DNA of 31,365 nt from a virus: positions 1-31,365 of the IMG/VR virus record IMGVR_UViG_3300030060_004475; one strand, 5' to 3'. Shown piece by piece: positions 14,132-21,709 of the stretch; the stretch's first letter is position 1, and each line of letters begins with the position of its first letter. The notes under the pieces were generated by a model that was not told where the DNA came from, did not search any database, and was given only the letters and a program-made list of their open reading frames with translations. The translations under genes and the position numbers were made by a program.

Positions 14132-14601
14132 TTGAAAAAATATATAACAAACATAAACTTTGGGTTTCTATTGTAAAAAAATTCGGATGCAATAGCGATA
14201 CTGCAGAAGATATTGTGCAAGAAATGTATTTAAGAATGATTGTGTATTTAAAAAAAACTGATAATGATATAAGCTTTGGAGAAGATATAAACACTTTTTT
14301 TATCCAAAGAACATTGAATTCTATATTCATTGATCATATAAGAAAAGAAAAAAGGAAAGAAACAGTAAATTTTGATGAAGAAGCTTATCAAATAGCACAG
14401 CATTATGATTATAACTATTCAAACATTTATGAAAAGATGCAAGAAAGTTTAAAAAAAATGTACTGGTTTGATAAAAAAATCTATGATATAATTGAAAGCG
14501 GTGTAAAAATATCAGATTTGGCAAAAAAAACAACGATTCCTTATTATACTATTTATAACACTTATCAAAAGGTAGTTGAAGAACTTAAAAAAGAAATATG
14601 A
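14119..14601 (+). CDS. Phage-encoded sigma-70 family (ECF-like) RNA polymerase sigma factor
   Basis: 160 residues. Region 2: FGCNSDTAEDIVQEMYLRMIVYL (about 22-44) and NTFFIQRTLNSIFIDHIRKEKRK (58-80), matching the D.A.DI.Q.....A...R..A.D..R..KR pattern of sigma region 2. Region 4: an HTH at about 120-157 (ISDLAKKTTIPYYTIYNTYQKVVEEL). It should bind host core polymerase and direct it to phage promoters. TTG start, overlapping the previous gene by 13 nt; stop overlaps the next ATG. It is a good candidate to recognise the ACGTTAT elements (inference). Confidence 0.75.
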   Translation: METVIEKIYNKHKLWVSIVKKFGCNSDTAEDIVQEMYLRMIVYLKKTDNDISFGEDINTFFIQRTLNSIFIDHIRKEKRKETVNFDEEAYQIAQHYDYNYSNIYEKMQESLKKMYWFDKKIYDIIESGVKISDLAKKTTIPYYTIYNTYQKVVEELKKEI

Positions 14602-14765
14602 AAATCGGAGATATATTAGAAAGAATATTTTACTATACTGGGATTAAATGGATTGTAAATAAAATTGTGATAGATTTGCTTAAATATGAATCCTGCGGAT
14701 GTAATGAAAGGCAAAAAAAGTTAAATAATATACATATCAATTGGGAGAAAAAATGGAAATCCTAA
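14598..14765 (+). CDS. Small CGC-motif protein
   Basis: 55 residues starting on the sigma stop (ATGA). MKIGDILERIFYYTGIKWIV, then ESCGCNERQKKLNNIH. I recall the pattern GD.IE....TGIK....-CGC..R...LN as a recurrent small protein in Bacteroidota phages. The CGC pair may bind metal. Its 3' end overlaps the following gene by 13 nt. Function unknown. Confidence 0.55.
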   Translation: MKIGDILERIFYYTGIKWIVNKIVIDLLKYESCGCNERQKKLNNIHINWEKKWKS

Positions 14766-14968
14766 ATAAAAAAGAATACGAAGACTTCACCGAGTTGAGA
14801 AGAAAGAAAAAACTTGATGCAGATGCACAGCAAATAATAGCGTATTTGCACTCTAAATATTTTAAACATTCATTTTTTAAACCTTGTAGCTGCTCAGGCA
14901 AAACTTGGCAGCAATGGATAGCACAGCTAAATGATCTATATGAACAAGGGTATCAATCAAATTCATAG
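14753..14968 (+). CDS. Small hypothetical protein with CSCSGKTW motif
   Basis: 71 residues from the ATG at 14753; an upstream TTG at 14741 would add four residues but ATG with the A-rich leader GGGAGAAAAA is more likely. Helical N-terminus (LRRKKKLDADAQQIIAYLHSKY) then PCSCSGKTWQQWIAQLNDLYEQGY. Two closely spaced Cys may hold a metal. I recall this as conserved in flavobacterial phages; no function known. The following gene starts within its last 30 nt. Confidence 0.55.
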   Translation: MEILNKKEYEDFTELRRKKKLDADAQQIIAYLHSKYFKHSFFKPCSCSGKTWQQWIAQLNDLYEQGYQSNS

Positions 14969-15356
14969 GCTTGAAGAAGCAACTATTTTAATTCTTAATG
15001 TTTTTAATGATTGGGAACTTGAGTGGAAGGGTGATGGATATAATCATTGCGATGCTGTGGGTAAAACACCAAAAGGATTTACTTGTGCGATGGAAATGAA
15101 ATTCAGAGCAAAATATTATGAAACTAAAATGCTTGAAAAATACAAGTATGATAGGTTGATGGAAATGGATGTTGAGGTGCATTTGTATTTTGTTGCTGAT
15201 CCAAAAGGGAATTATATGTTTTGGCTTGATAACTTAGAAATGCCAGAAGTTAAAAATGTGAGATGTCCTTCAAGCACGTTATGGTCAAAAAAAAAGGAAA
15301 ATAAAGAAGTGTATATGTTAGAAGAAAATCAAGCAGCAGAGGTAAATATTTATTAG
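14940..15356 (+). CDS. Putative PD-(D/E)XK-type nuclease-like protein
   Basis: 138 residues from ATG 14940 (an ATG at 14931 is also possible). The central part has HCDAVGKTPKGFTCAMEMKFR (about 36-56), an Asp followed by E-M-K spaced like the PD-(D/E)XK nuclease core, then a helix (YETKMLEKYKYDRLMEM) and a strand (VEVHLYFVADPKGNYMFW). A small endonuclease or resolvase for DNA recombination is plausible; the active site assignment is mine and unverified. It starts inside the upstream gene and ends the operon before the promoter at 15382. Confidence 0.45.
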   Translation: MNKGINQIHRLEEATILILNVFNDWELEWKGDGYNHCDAVGKTPKGFTCAMEMKFRAKYYETKMLEKYKYDRLMEMDVEVHLYFVADPKGNYMFWLDNLEMPEVKNVRCPSSTLWSKKKENKEVYMLEENQAAEVNIY

Positions 15357-15381
15357 ATTTTTTTAATTTAAAATATCTTAT

Positions 15382-15389
15382 TATATTTG
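15382..15389 (+). promoter_or_regulatory. Host-type promoter -7 element TATATTTG
   Basis: TATATTTG (TAnnTTTG consensus) within the only gap of this region, 26 nt before the ATG at 15415. Upstream the sequence TTTAATTTAAAATATCTTATTATA is close to the 1511-1526 sequence except that the ACG of ACGTTAT is TCT here, and a true TATATTTG follows. Leads the methyltransferase/exonuclease operon. Confidence 0.6.
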
Positions 15390-15414
15390 AATATAATTTA
15401 AAACAATAAACAAG

Positions 15415-15756
15415 ATGAGCGACAAATATCTTTTTTATGAAAAAATTGATGCAGTAAAAACTGCAACTATTGATGCTGATCTTGCGTATGTTTTGACTGC
15501 TTTTAATAAACTTGTTAAAGAGAATCCTCAAAATGAAATGTATAAGGAAATAACAAAATGTTTAGTAAATATATTTGGCATTGTTTCTTCTTATCATCTT
15601 GATAGACAATTTTATCATCAAGCTATAAATGAATATAGATCAGATAAATTAAGAGCAATTGAAAGAGCAAGAAGGGCTGAAAAATTAGAGGAGAAACCTA
15701 AAAAAAGCCTTGATGATTTGACCGAAAATTTAAAAAATAAATTAGAACAATTATGA
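15415..15756 (+). CDS. Hypothetical helical protein
   Basis: 113 residues, almost all helical (KIDAVKTATIDADLAYVLTAFNKLVKE, a strongly charged C-terminal helix YRSDKLRAIERARRAEKLEEKP). First gene after the TATATTTG promoter. Its stop overlaps the methyltransferase ATG (ATGA). Possibly a DNA- or protein-binding adaptor; not recognised. Confidence 0.55.
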   Translation: MSDKYLFYEKIDAVKTATIDADLAYVLTAFNKLVKENPQNEMYKEITKCLVNIFGIVSSYHLDRQFYHQAINEYRSDKLRAIERARRAEKLEEKPKKSLDDLTENLKNKLEQL

Positions 15757-16892
15757 ATGCTTTAGAGTTAAGAGATAACGCAAAACAACAACTAGCAGAA
15801 ATCAAAACAATAGAATCAGGAGTTGAATATCTAAACAAAGTTAAAGCGATTGAGGTTTGGGCAAGAGCAGAAAAGAAAGATGCTGAATTACAAAACATAA
15901 TAGCAGAACAAAAGTTAAGAACACAAAAAATATTAGGTGGTTTATTGAAAGAAGAAGTAAAAGTTGGTAATCCTCAATTGTCACAAGCAAGTACAATTGG
16001 ATTAAATCAATTTGGGATAAGTAGAAATGGATCTTCAGCATTTCAAAAAATAAATTGGTTTGCAGAAAACTATCCAAAGGAATTTGAACAAGAAATAGCA
16101 ATAGCAAAAGAAGAAACAAATAAGAGAATAGAACTTACTACAATTAGAATGTTAAAAGTTGCTAAACATTATGATAAACTTGAAAAAAGAAAAAAACAAG
16201 GTGAAGTAATAAAAACAATTAATATATCAGATAAAATAAAAAATGGAAATAGTTTAGAAATACTTAAAACACTTCCAGATAATTGTATTGATATCGTTTT
16301 AACTGACCCTCCTTATGGCATAGATTATAAAAGCAATAGAAGTGAATTTAAAAATTCAATTACAAGCAAAGGTTTATTAAATGACAATAAAAAAGACGCA
16401 TTATTTTTATTAGATGAAACTTGTAAAATATTATTAGATAAAACATCAGAAAATTCACATTTATATTTTTTTTGCAGTTGGTCTGTATTTAGTTCTTTTG
16501 AATCTATAATTAGTAAATACTTTACAATTAAAACTCCAATAGTTTGGAACAAAGGAAATAAAGGATCAGGGGATTTAGAAAATGATTGGGGAAATCAAAC
16601 TGAATTAATTATTTACTGTACTAAAGGGAAAAAAAAGATAAACTACAGAAAAGGCAACGTTATATTAGTTCCTAAAGTACATAGCAGCAAATTGATACAT
16701 CCAACACAAAAACCAATAGAACTTATAAAAGAAATATTAGAAGTAAGTGCTTTAAAAAATGATTTTGTTGTTGATCCTTTTATGGGTTCAGGCAGCACAA
16801 TAAAAGCCTGTAATGAATATGGTTTAAAAAGTTTAGGCATAGAATTAGATGAAGAAATGTTTTTAATTGCAAATAATTATATAAATGAATGA
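15753..16892 (+). CDS. DNA methyltransferase, DPPY (N6-adenine type, beta class) with helical N-terminal domain
   Basis: 379 residues. The catalytic domain (about 160-379) has motif IV TDPPYG (184-189), a substrate region with IVWNKGNKGSG and WGNQTELIIYCTKGKKK, HPTQKP (316-321), and motif I DPFMGSGST (341-349). Motif IV before motif I is the beta order; DPPY suggests N6-adenine. Residues 1-150 form a separate helical region (ELQNIIAEQKLRTQKILGGLL) that I recall from phage regulatory/replication proteins. The enzyme likely modifies phage DNA to escape host restriction. The stop overlaps the next gene by 8 nt. An ACGTTATATTAGT copy at 16657-16669 is coding here and lacks a following ATG. Confidence 0.85.
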   Translation: MNALELRDNAKQQLAEIKTIESGVEYLNKVKAIEVWARAEKKDAELQNIIAEQKLRTQKILGGLLKEEVKVGNPQLSQASTIGLNQFGISRNGSSAFQKINWFAENYPKEFEQEIAIAKEETNKRIELTTIRMLKVAKHYDKLEKRKKQGEVIKTINISDKIKNGNSLEILKTLPDNCIDIVLTDPPYGIDYKSNRSEFKNSITSKGLLNDNKKDALFLLDETCKILLDKTSENSHLYFFCSWSVFSSFESIISKYFTIKTPIVWNKGNKGSGDLENDWGNQTELIIYCTKGKKKINYRKGNVILVPKVHSSKLIHPTQKPIELIKEILEVSALKNDFVVDPFMGSGSTIKACNEYGLKSLGIELDEEMFLIANNYINE

Positions 16893-17382
16893 ATACAGAC
16901 ATCTTGAAATTAAATTTAAAAATAAAATAAAAGAACATTTTAATAAAGCAATACCAAATTTTTTAAATGAACTTTCTGTTGTAAAATTATCTAACACAGA
17001 AGAGGACACAAAATTTTCTTTTGATCTTATATTTGAAATGAATGTGAAACTTTCTGTAAGAATAAGAGAAAACAAATATAAATTATGGAATGATTTAACA
17101 ATAAGGTCAAAAAATAAGGGATATAAAACTGAATTACATAAAATAATAGATGGTAAAGGGCAGTTTTATTTTTATGCTTATATGACAGAAGATGAAAACA
17201 ATTTAGAAAAAATATATATATGTGATGTTAAAACTATAAGAAACTTATATAAAAAAAATACTTATAATAAAGAAAGATATAATGGAGATGGTACAGCATT
17301 AATTGGATTTAATTTTAAAGATATAGAAGAAGAGTCAAAAAAAAATAATTATTTATATTATAAATCAAGAAAAAATAAATGA
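16885..17382 (+). CDS. Hypothetical protein paired with the methyltransferase; possible nuclease-like fold
   Basis: 165 residues overlapping the methyltransferase end. Central pattern SVRIRENKYKLWNDLTIRSKNKGYKTELHKI, then GQFYFYAYMTEDENN and IYICDVKTIRNLYKK. I recall phage proteins with RIR..KY....DFTIR....G..TE..KI..G...Y.FY; D and E...K spacing is reminiscent of PD-(D/E)XK enzymes, but this is weak. Coupling to an adenine methyltransferase could mean a restriction-modification pair; unproven. The C-terminus may be frameshifted: skipping one base in A6 (17370-17375) continues the frame for 27 codons, ending with KPIDFYGGN at a TAA near 17459. Confidence 0.55.
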   Translation: MNEYRHLEIKFKNKIKEHFNKAIPNFLNELSVVKLSNTEEDTKFSFDLIFEMNVKLSVRIRENKYKLWNDLTIRSKNKGYKTELHKIIDGKGQFYFYAYMTEDENNLEKIYICDVKTIRNLYKKNTYNKERYNGDGTALIGFNFKDIEEESKKNNYLYYKSRKNK

Positions 17383-17459
17383 ACTAAATAAATATAATAC
17401 AAGAAATTACAGTTATAAACATATTCAAAAACCTATTGATTTTTATGGAGGAAATTAAA

Positions 17460-18278
17460 ATGTTTAATGGTGACATATATTTAAAAGATGTTCTATTAGA
17501 AAAATTAAAAGATGATGATTTCTATTATAATAAAATAGATAGATTTGTTGCGCTTAGTGCATCATCGATCAAAGATTTAGTCCCACCTAAAAGCCCACGT
17601 TTGTGGTATTATGGAGGATTGAAAAAAGATAATGAAGCTGCGTTAAGGGCAGGAACTTTATTTCATAATGCTATACTAGAGCCTGATAAATATGAAAAGT
17701 TGCATTTTAGCAATTTGAAATCTAGGGGTGCTGCAGGATTTAAAAAACAAGAACAAGAGATTGATGATGTTCTTTATACAGACTCAGAAAAACAATTCAA
17801 TGAAGTTCTAGTAAATGCTTTCAAAAAAAACGACAGAGCAATGAGTGCAATAAAAGATGCTAAATTTGAGCAGCCTTTAGCAGGATATATTAGCAATTTA
17901 CCTTTCAGGGGTAAATGTGATATTATTACCTCAGAGAATAAAATCATAGATTTGAAGACAACAACAAAAGAAATGTCAGATTTTAAATATACAGCAGATA
18001 GTTTTGGGTACGATGTGCAATGTTATGTTTATTCTAAATTATTAGGTGTTGATTCAAGTGGCTTTGAATTTATTGTGATATCAAAAAATAGTTTAGATAT
18101 TGGGTTTTTTCCTGTTGATAAATCATTTTTAGAACAAGGGAAAGAAAAGTTTGATGCTGCTGTGGATGTTTATAAAAATATATTTTGGGGTAAAAGTAAA
18201 AAAGATATTGAAAATACTTTAACGCAAATGACGCATCAAGAAACCTTGACCGCAAAAAAGAAATATTATGATAGATGA
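17460..18278 (+). CDS. RecE / exonuclease VIII-like PD-(D/E)XK exonuclease
   Basis: 272 residues from ATG 17460 (ATG 17445 and TTG 17436 are alternatives; 17460 has GGAGG 8 nt upstream and an A-rich leader). Core motifs: ALRAGTLFHNAILEPDKY with His69, RGKCDII with Asp154, IIDLKTTTK with Asp164 and Lys166, and GYDVQCYVY with Gln187. This is the RecE/DUF3799 exonuclease arrangement (H...D...DxK...Q). It should resect double-stranded ends for single-strand annealing recombination. A dedicated annealase was not recognised; NinG and the OB-like protein may participate. Confidence 0.75.
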   Translation: MFNGDIYLKDVLLEKLKDDDFYYNKIDRFVALSASSIKDLVPPKSPRLWYYGGLKKDNEAALRAGTLFHNAILEPDKYEKLHFSNLKSRGAAGFKKQEQEIDDVLYTDSEKQFNEVLVNAFKKNDRAMSAIKDAKFEQPLAGYISNLPFRGKCDIITSENKIIDLKTTTKEMSDFKYTADSFGYDVQCYVYSKLLGVDSSGFEFIVISKNSLDIGFFPVDKSFLEQGKEKFDAAVDVYKNIFWGKSKKDIENTLTQMTHQETLTAKKKYYDR

Positions 18279-18726
18279 AAAAGTAAAAGATCAAAAGTAT
18301 CTCAATGAAACAGGAGCGAAGAGATATGCAGAAACCATAGAAATTCTAACAGGTATAAATGTGTTTCATAAATCAAGATTTAGAGAATATGTTTACAAAA
18401 GAAGTGTTTTGAATTATGCTTTAAAAACAAGTCACAATTGGGGTTTATCTAGGATATCAAGGCTTTACGTTGATAATGGTTATGATGGATATGATCACGC
18501 AACTGTGTGGCACAGCTTAAAAATGTTTGAAATTTATGTGAAATACGAGCCTAGTCTATTAGATTTGTTTAAAAATTTATGCAAAAAAGAAAAAGATTTA
18601 GGTATTTATAAAACATTTATCTTTAATAAAATGCAAGGTTTAAAATTTGAAGAGTTAGAAAAAGTAGAATTGTTGGTAAATCGTTATTATAATAACGCAG
18701 ACAAGAATGAAGATAGAGATAAATAA
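18268..18726 (+). CDS. DnaA domain-IV-like DNA-binding protein
   Basis: 152 residues. Region about 33-85 resembles the DNA-binding domain IV of DnaA: R..REYVYKRSVLNYALK (helix before the HTH), LSRISRLYVDNGYDGYDHATVWHSLKMFE (helix-turn-helix with the DHATVxHSLK signature similar to DHTTVLHA.RK). The AAA+ ATPase domain is missing. It may bind a phage origin or act as a transcription or anti-DnaA factor. The start overlaps the exonuclease by 11 nt and its stop overlaps the ParB-like gene by 20 nt. Confidence 0.65.
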   Translation: MIDEKVKDQKYLNETGAKRYAETIEILTGINVFHKSRFREYVYKRSVLNYALKTSHNWGLSRISRLYVDNGYDGYDHATVWHSLKMFEIYVKYEPSLLDLFKNLCKKEKDLGIYKTFIFNKMQGLKFEELEKVELLVNRYYNNADKNEDRDK

Positions 18727-19162
18727 AATAAAAGCAAATACTAATAATCCTAGAGTAATAAAAGATTATAAGTTTAAAAAACTTGTTCAATCAATTAAGG
18801 AGTTTCCAGAAATGCTTGAAAAAAGACCTATTGTTGTTGATGAAGATATGATTGTTCTAGGTGGAAATATGCGATTAAAAGCGTGTATTGAAGCGGGTTT
18901 ATCTGAAGTGTATATAAATATTGCTGAGGGATGGACAGAGGATCAGAAAAAAGAGTTTATTATAAAAGACAATATAAGTTTCGGTGAATGGGATTGGGAT
19001 ATATTAGCTAATGAATGGAATGTAGATGGCCTTAATGATTGGGGTTTAGACTTGCCCCCTATGTTTGATGAGCCAAAAGAACAAAAAAAAACTGATGAGA
19101 CTATTTTGTGTGATACTTGCGGATTAGAATTGAAATTTAAACTTACAAACAATCAAAAATGA
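18707..19162 (+). CDS. ParB N-terminal-domain-like protein
   Basis: 151 residues. ParB/Srx-type N-terminal domain: NTNNPRVIKDYKFKKLVQSI (11-30), EMLEKRPIVVDED (35-47), VLGGNMRLKACIEAG (50-64), which is the GGN(M/R)R nucleotide-binding signature. No ParB HTH domain follows; the C-terminus ends with WGLDLPPMFDEP and CDTCG. Phages often place such proteins beside DNA methyltransferases. It may be a small nuclease/CTPase-like modification or regulatory factor. Its stop overlaps the C5 methyltransferase ATG (ATGA), indicating a functional pair. Confidence 0.7.
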   Translation: MKIEINKIKANTNNPRVIKDYKFKKLVQSIKEFPEMLEKRPIVVDEDMIVLGGNMRLKACIEAGLSEVYINIAEGWTEDQKKEFIIKDNISFGEWDWDILANEWNVDGLNDWGLDLPPMFDEPKEQKKTDETILCDTCGLELKFKLTNNQK

Positions 19163-20085
19163 AATTAAATTTGTTGGATTTATTCAGCGGTATAGGGGGT
19201 TTTCATTTGGGTCTAGAAAGGTCAGGTTTTCAAATAAGCTCTCACTTTTCAGAGATAGATAAAAATGCAATAGACGTTTATAAATACAACTTTAAAAATT
19301 CAAACTATGTCGGATCAGTTACAGATGTTCAACAAAAAAGATTACCAAAAATTGATGCCATCACTTTTGGAAGTCCTTGCCAAGATTTTAGTGTGGCTGG
19401 AAAACGTAAAGGTTTGCAAGGAAGTAAAAGCTCCCTTATTAGTGAAGCAATTCGACTCATCTGCGAATGCAGACCAAGTTTTTTTATATGGGAAAATGTT
19501 AAAGGAACTTTCTCCTCAAACGTTGGCGAAGACTTTTGGGCAATTATCCAAGCCTTTACCAACATTGGGGGTTATCGACTTGAATGGCAACTGCTTAATT
19601 CAAACTGGTTTTTACCCCAAAACAGAGAGAGAATCTACCTTGTCGGATATCTTAGAGGAAAAAGTAGAAGACAAGTATTTCCTATCGGAGAAAGCAACAC
19701 AAAGATTAATGAGTTACAAAGACAATGTACAAATACCATTGCAGCAAGAAGAAGGGATGGCCAGGGATCGTATGTTATTGAAAGTAAACTCAATGCACAA
19801 GTCAAAGCAGTCATAGGGGACTTTAGATTTGATGAAGGATACAGAGAGAGATTTAATGGGGAATCTCCAACTCTTCATTTAAAATGTGGTGAAGATATTA
19901 TAGTTAATAAAATTAGAAGACTAACACCAGTTGAATGTGAAAGGCTCCAAGGGTTTCCTGATAATTGGACACAAAAAGGAGTTAATGGGCCTATATCAGA
20001 CTCACAGAGATACAAAATGTGTGGTAATGCTGTGACTGTTGATGTAGTGAAAGAGGTTGCAAAAAATATTTTAAAAATCTTATAG
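19159..20085 (+). CDS. dcm: DNA (cytosine-5) methyltransferase
   Basis: 308 residues with all main C5-methyltransferase motifs: I LLDLFSGIGGF (5-15), IV GSPCQDFS with catalytic Cys74, VI WENVKG (111-116), VIII QNRERIYLVG (154-163), IX RLTPVECERLQGFPD (254-268), X GNAVTV (289-294). The target recognition region (about 165-250) includes TIAARRRDGQGSY. Probably modifies phage DNA against host restriction. The last cistron of the replication/modification operon; its upstream partner is ParB-like. Confidence 0.9.
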   Translation: MKLNLLDLFSGIGGFHLGLERSGFQISSHFSEIDKNAIDVYKYNFKNSNYVGSVTDVQQKRLPKIDAITFGSPCQDFSVAGKRKGLQGSKSSLISEAIRLICECRPSFFIWENVKGTFSSNVGEDFWAIIQAFTNIGGYRLEWQLLNSNWFLPQNRERIYLVGYLRGKSRRQVFPIGESNTKINELQRQCTNTIAARRRDGQGSYVIESKLNAQVKAVIGDFRFDEGYRERFNGESPTLHLKCGEDIIVNKIRRLTPVECERLQGFPDNWTQKGVNGPISDSQRYKMCGNAVTVDVVKEVAKNILKIL

Positions 20086-20104
20086 TTTTTTAATTGTAAA
20101 AATT

Positions 20105-20117
20105 ACGTTATATAAAT
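20105..20117 (+). promoter_or_regulatory. Putative late promoter: ACGTTAT element 13 nt before ATG
   Basis: ACGTTAT at 20105-20111, then ATAAAT and ATG at 20118; upstream TTGTAAAAATT. It lies in the 32-nt gap between the modification operon and terminase. Same arrangement as at 1518, 4211 and 22115. Confidence 0.7.
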
Positions 20118-20465
20118 ATGAACAAAACCGAACAGCATAAAAAAGCAATTTTAGAGGCATTAGAAAAATCTTTAGGTGTGGTCACTACAGCTTGTAAACA
20201 AGTTGGGATAGGTAGAACGCAATTTTATGAATGGTTGAAAGATTCAGATTTTAAAAAAAGGGTTGATGATGTTCAAAACATTGCTTTGGATTTTGCAGAA
20301 TCACAATTGCATAAGCAAATTAGGAATGGAAATACTGCAGCTACTATATTCTATCTTAAAACCAAAGGTAAGTTGAGAGGATATGTAGAAAGGCAAGAGA
20401 TAACAGGTGCTGAAGGTTATCCTAATAAAATTGAATTGAATATTATTGAAAATAATGAGGATTGA
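20118..20465 (+). CDS. Terminase small subunit
   Basis: 115 residues. HTH at about 15-40 (SLGVVTTACKQVGIGRTQFYEWLKDS), then a helical region with FAESQLHKQIRNGNTAATIFYLKTKGKLRGY (about 60-95), a pattern typical of phage terminase small subunits (phBC6A51-like), and an acidic end. It recognises the phage DNA for packaging initiation. Start preceded by the ACGTTAT element; the terminase large gene starts inside its last 11 nt. Confidence 0.75.
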   Translation: MNKTEQHKKAILEALEKSLGVVTTACKQVGIGRTQFYEWLKDSDFKKRVDDVQNIALDFAESQLHKQIRNGNTAATIFYLKTKGKLRGYVERQEITGAEGYPNKIELNIIENNED

Positions 20466-21609
20466 TACAAATGTTGTATGTAAACATTTAATCTATTCCA
20501 AAAAAAAAATTATAATAGAGCAGGGCGGTACAAGGTCAGGCAAAACTTATAACATATTATTGTGGATCATATTTTATTATTGCGCTGAACATACAGGCAA
20601 GGTGGTCACGATATGCAGAAAAACTTATCCCTCACTTAGAACCTCAGCGATGAGGGATTTTATAACAATCCTTAGAGATCATAATATCTATCAAGAAGAA
20701 AATCATAATAAATCTTCTTCAGAGTATAAATTGAAAGGTAATCTTATTGAATTTATATCTTTAGATCAACCACAAAAAGTAAGGGGCAGGAAGCGTGATT
20801 TGTTATTTATAAATGAAGCAAATGAACTTTATTGGGAGGATTGGCAGCAACTCATCTTTAGAACACAGGGAAGAATAATATTGGACTATAACCCATCTGA
20901 GGAGTACCATTGGATATATGATAAAGTAATTCCTAGAGAGGATGCAGATTTTTTTCAAACAAATTACAAGGATAATCCATTTGTAGAGGATACGATCAAA
21001 AAAGAAATAGAAAGGCTCAAAGAAACAGATGAAGGTTATTGGCAGATTTACGGATTGGGCGAAAGGGGTATTTCTAAAACAACTATTTTTAAATATGTTG
21101 AGGTTCAAAATATTCCTGATGATGCTAAATTTCTTTCTTATGGTGTTGATTATGGATTTACAAACGATCCCACAGCAATTGTGGGCGTATGGATCAAAGA
21201 TTATATGCTATATATTAAAGAGTTTGTTTATCAAACAATGATGACCACAATTGATATTCATAAAAAGCTACAGAATATGGGGGTATATAGAGAGCCTATT
21301 TTTGGAGATTCAGCAGAGCCGAGATTGAATGAAGAACTACGAAGGATGGGATGGAATATAAAAGGAAGCATAAAAGGTAAGGATAGTATAAACGCAGGGA
21401 TTGATCTTTTGAAAAGATATAAGTTGCACGTGACTTCTGATTCTAACAATGTGATAAATGAATTTAGAAATTATAGATGGAAACAAGATAGATCAGGAAG
21501 AACATTAAACGTTCCAGAAGATAGGGCAAACCATACTGCAGATGCAATTCGATATGCTGCTTATTCAATGTTGAGCAGACCAAATTTCGGAAAATACGCA
21601 ATATCCTAG
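20455..21609 (+). CDS. terL: Terminase large subunit
   Basis: 384 residues from ATG 20455 (TTG at 20446 is less likely). ATPase: Walker A GGTRSGKT (24-31), Walker B LLFINEANE (116-124), coupling region YNPSEEYHW. Nuclease: SYGVDYGFTNDPTAI with Asp232, FGDSAEPRLNEEL with Asp285, and NHTADAIRYAAY with Asp363. This is the motor-nuclease that packages DNA through the portal. Length is usual for PBSX/Terminase_3-type large subunits (about 400). Overlaps the small subunit by 11 nt. Confidence 0.9.
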   Translation: MRIDTNVVCKHLIYSKKKIIIEQGGTRSGKTYNILLWIIFYYCAEHTGKVVTICRKTYPSLRTSAMRDFITILRDHNIYQEENHNKSSSEYKLKGNLIEFISLDQPQKVRGRKRDLLFINEANELYWEDWQQLIFRTQGRIILDYNPSEEYHWIYDKVIPREDADFFQTNYKDNPFVEDTIKKEIERLKETDEGYWQIYGLGERGISKTTIFKYVEVQNIPDDAKFLSYGVDYGFTNDPTAIVGVWIKDYMLYIKEFVYQTMMTTIDIHKKLQNMGVYREPIFGDSAEPRLNEELRRMGWNIKGSIKGKDSINAGIDLLKRYKLHVTSDSNNVINEFRNYRWKQDRSGRTLNVPEDRANHTADAIRYAAYSMLSRPNFGKYAIS

Positions 21610-21630
21610 AAATAAAAGTTATTAAAATAT

Positions 21631-21661
21631 TTTGATAAGTTATTTTTTTTTATTATATTAA
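21631..21661 (+). promoter_or_regulatory. Host-type promoter candidate: TTTG-N19-TATATTAA
   Basis: TTTG (21631-21634), 19-nt spacer, TATATTAA (21654-21661), close to the Bacteroidota TTTG / TAnnTTTG pair with normal spacing. It lies in the 100-bp gap before the gene at 21710, and predicts a leader of about 40 nt. Confidence 0.4.
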
Positions 21662-21709
21662 TATAAAGATTAAGTTCTTTAACGAAATAATTAATTAAAA
21701 CAATTAAAA

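Noticed and set aside
16657-16669. Exact ACGTTATATTAGT copy inside the DPPY methyltransferase
   Set aside because: No ATG at the 13-nt distance and it is coding sequence (GNVILV); kept out of the promoter set.
19307-19816. Plus-strand ORF of 169 codons within the cytosine methyltransferase
   Set aside because: Lies entirely inside a gene with all catalytic motifs in the other frame; no recognisable family.
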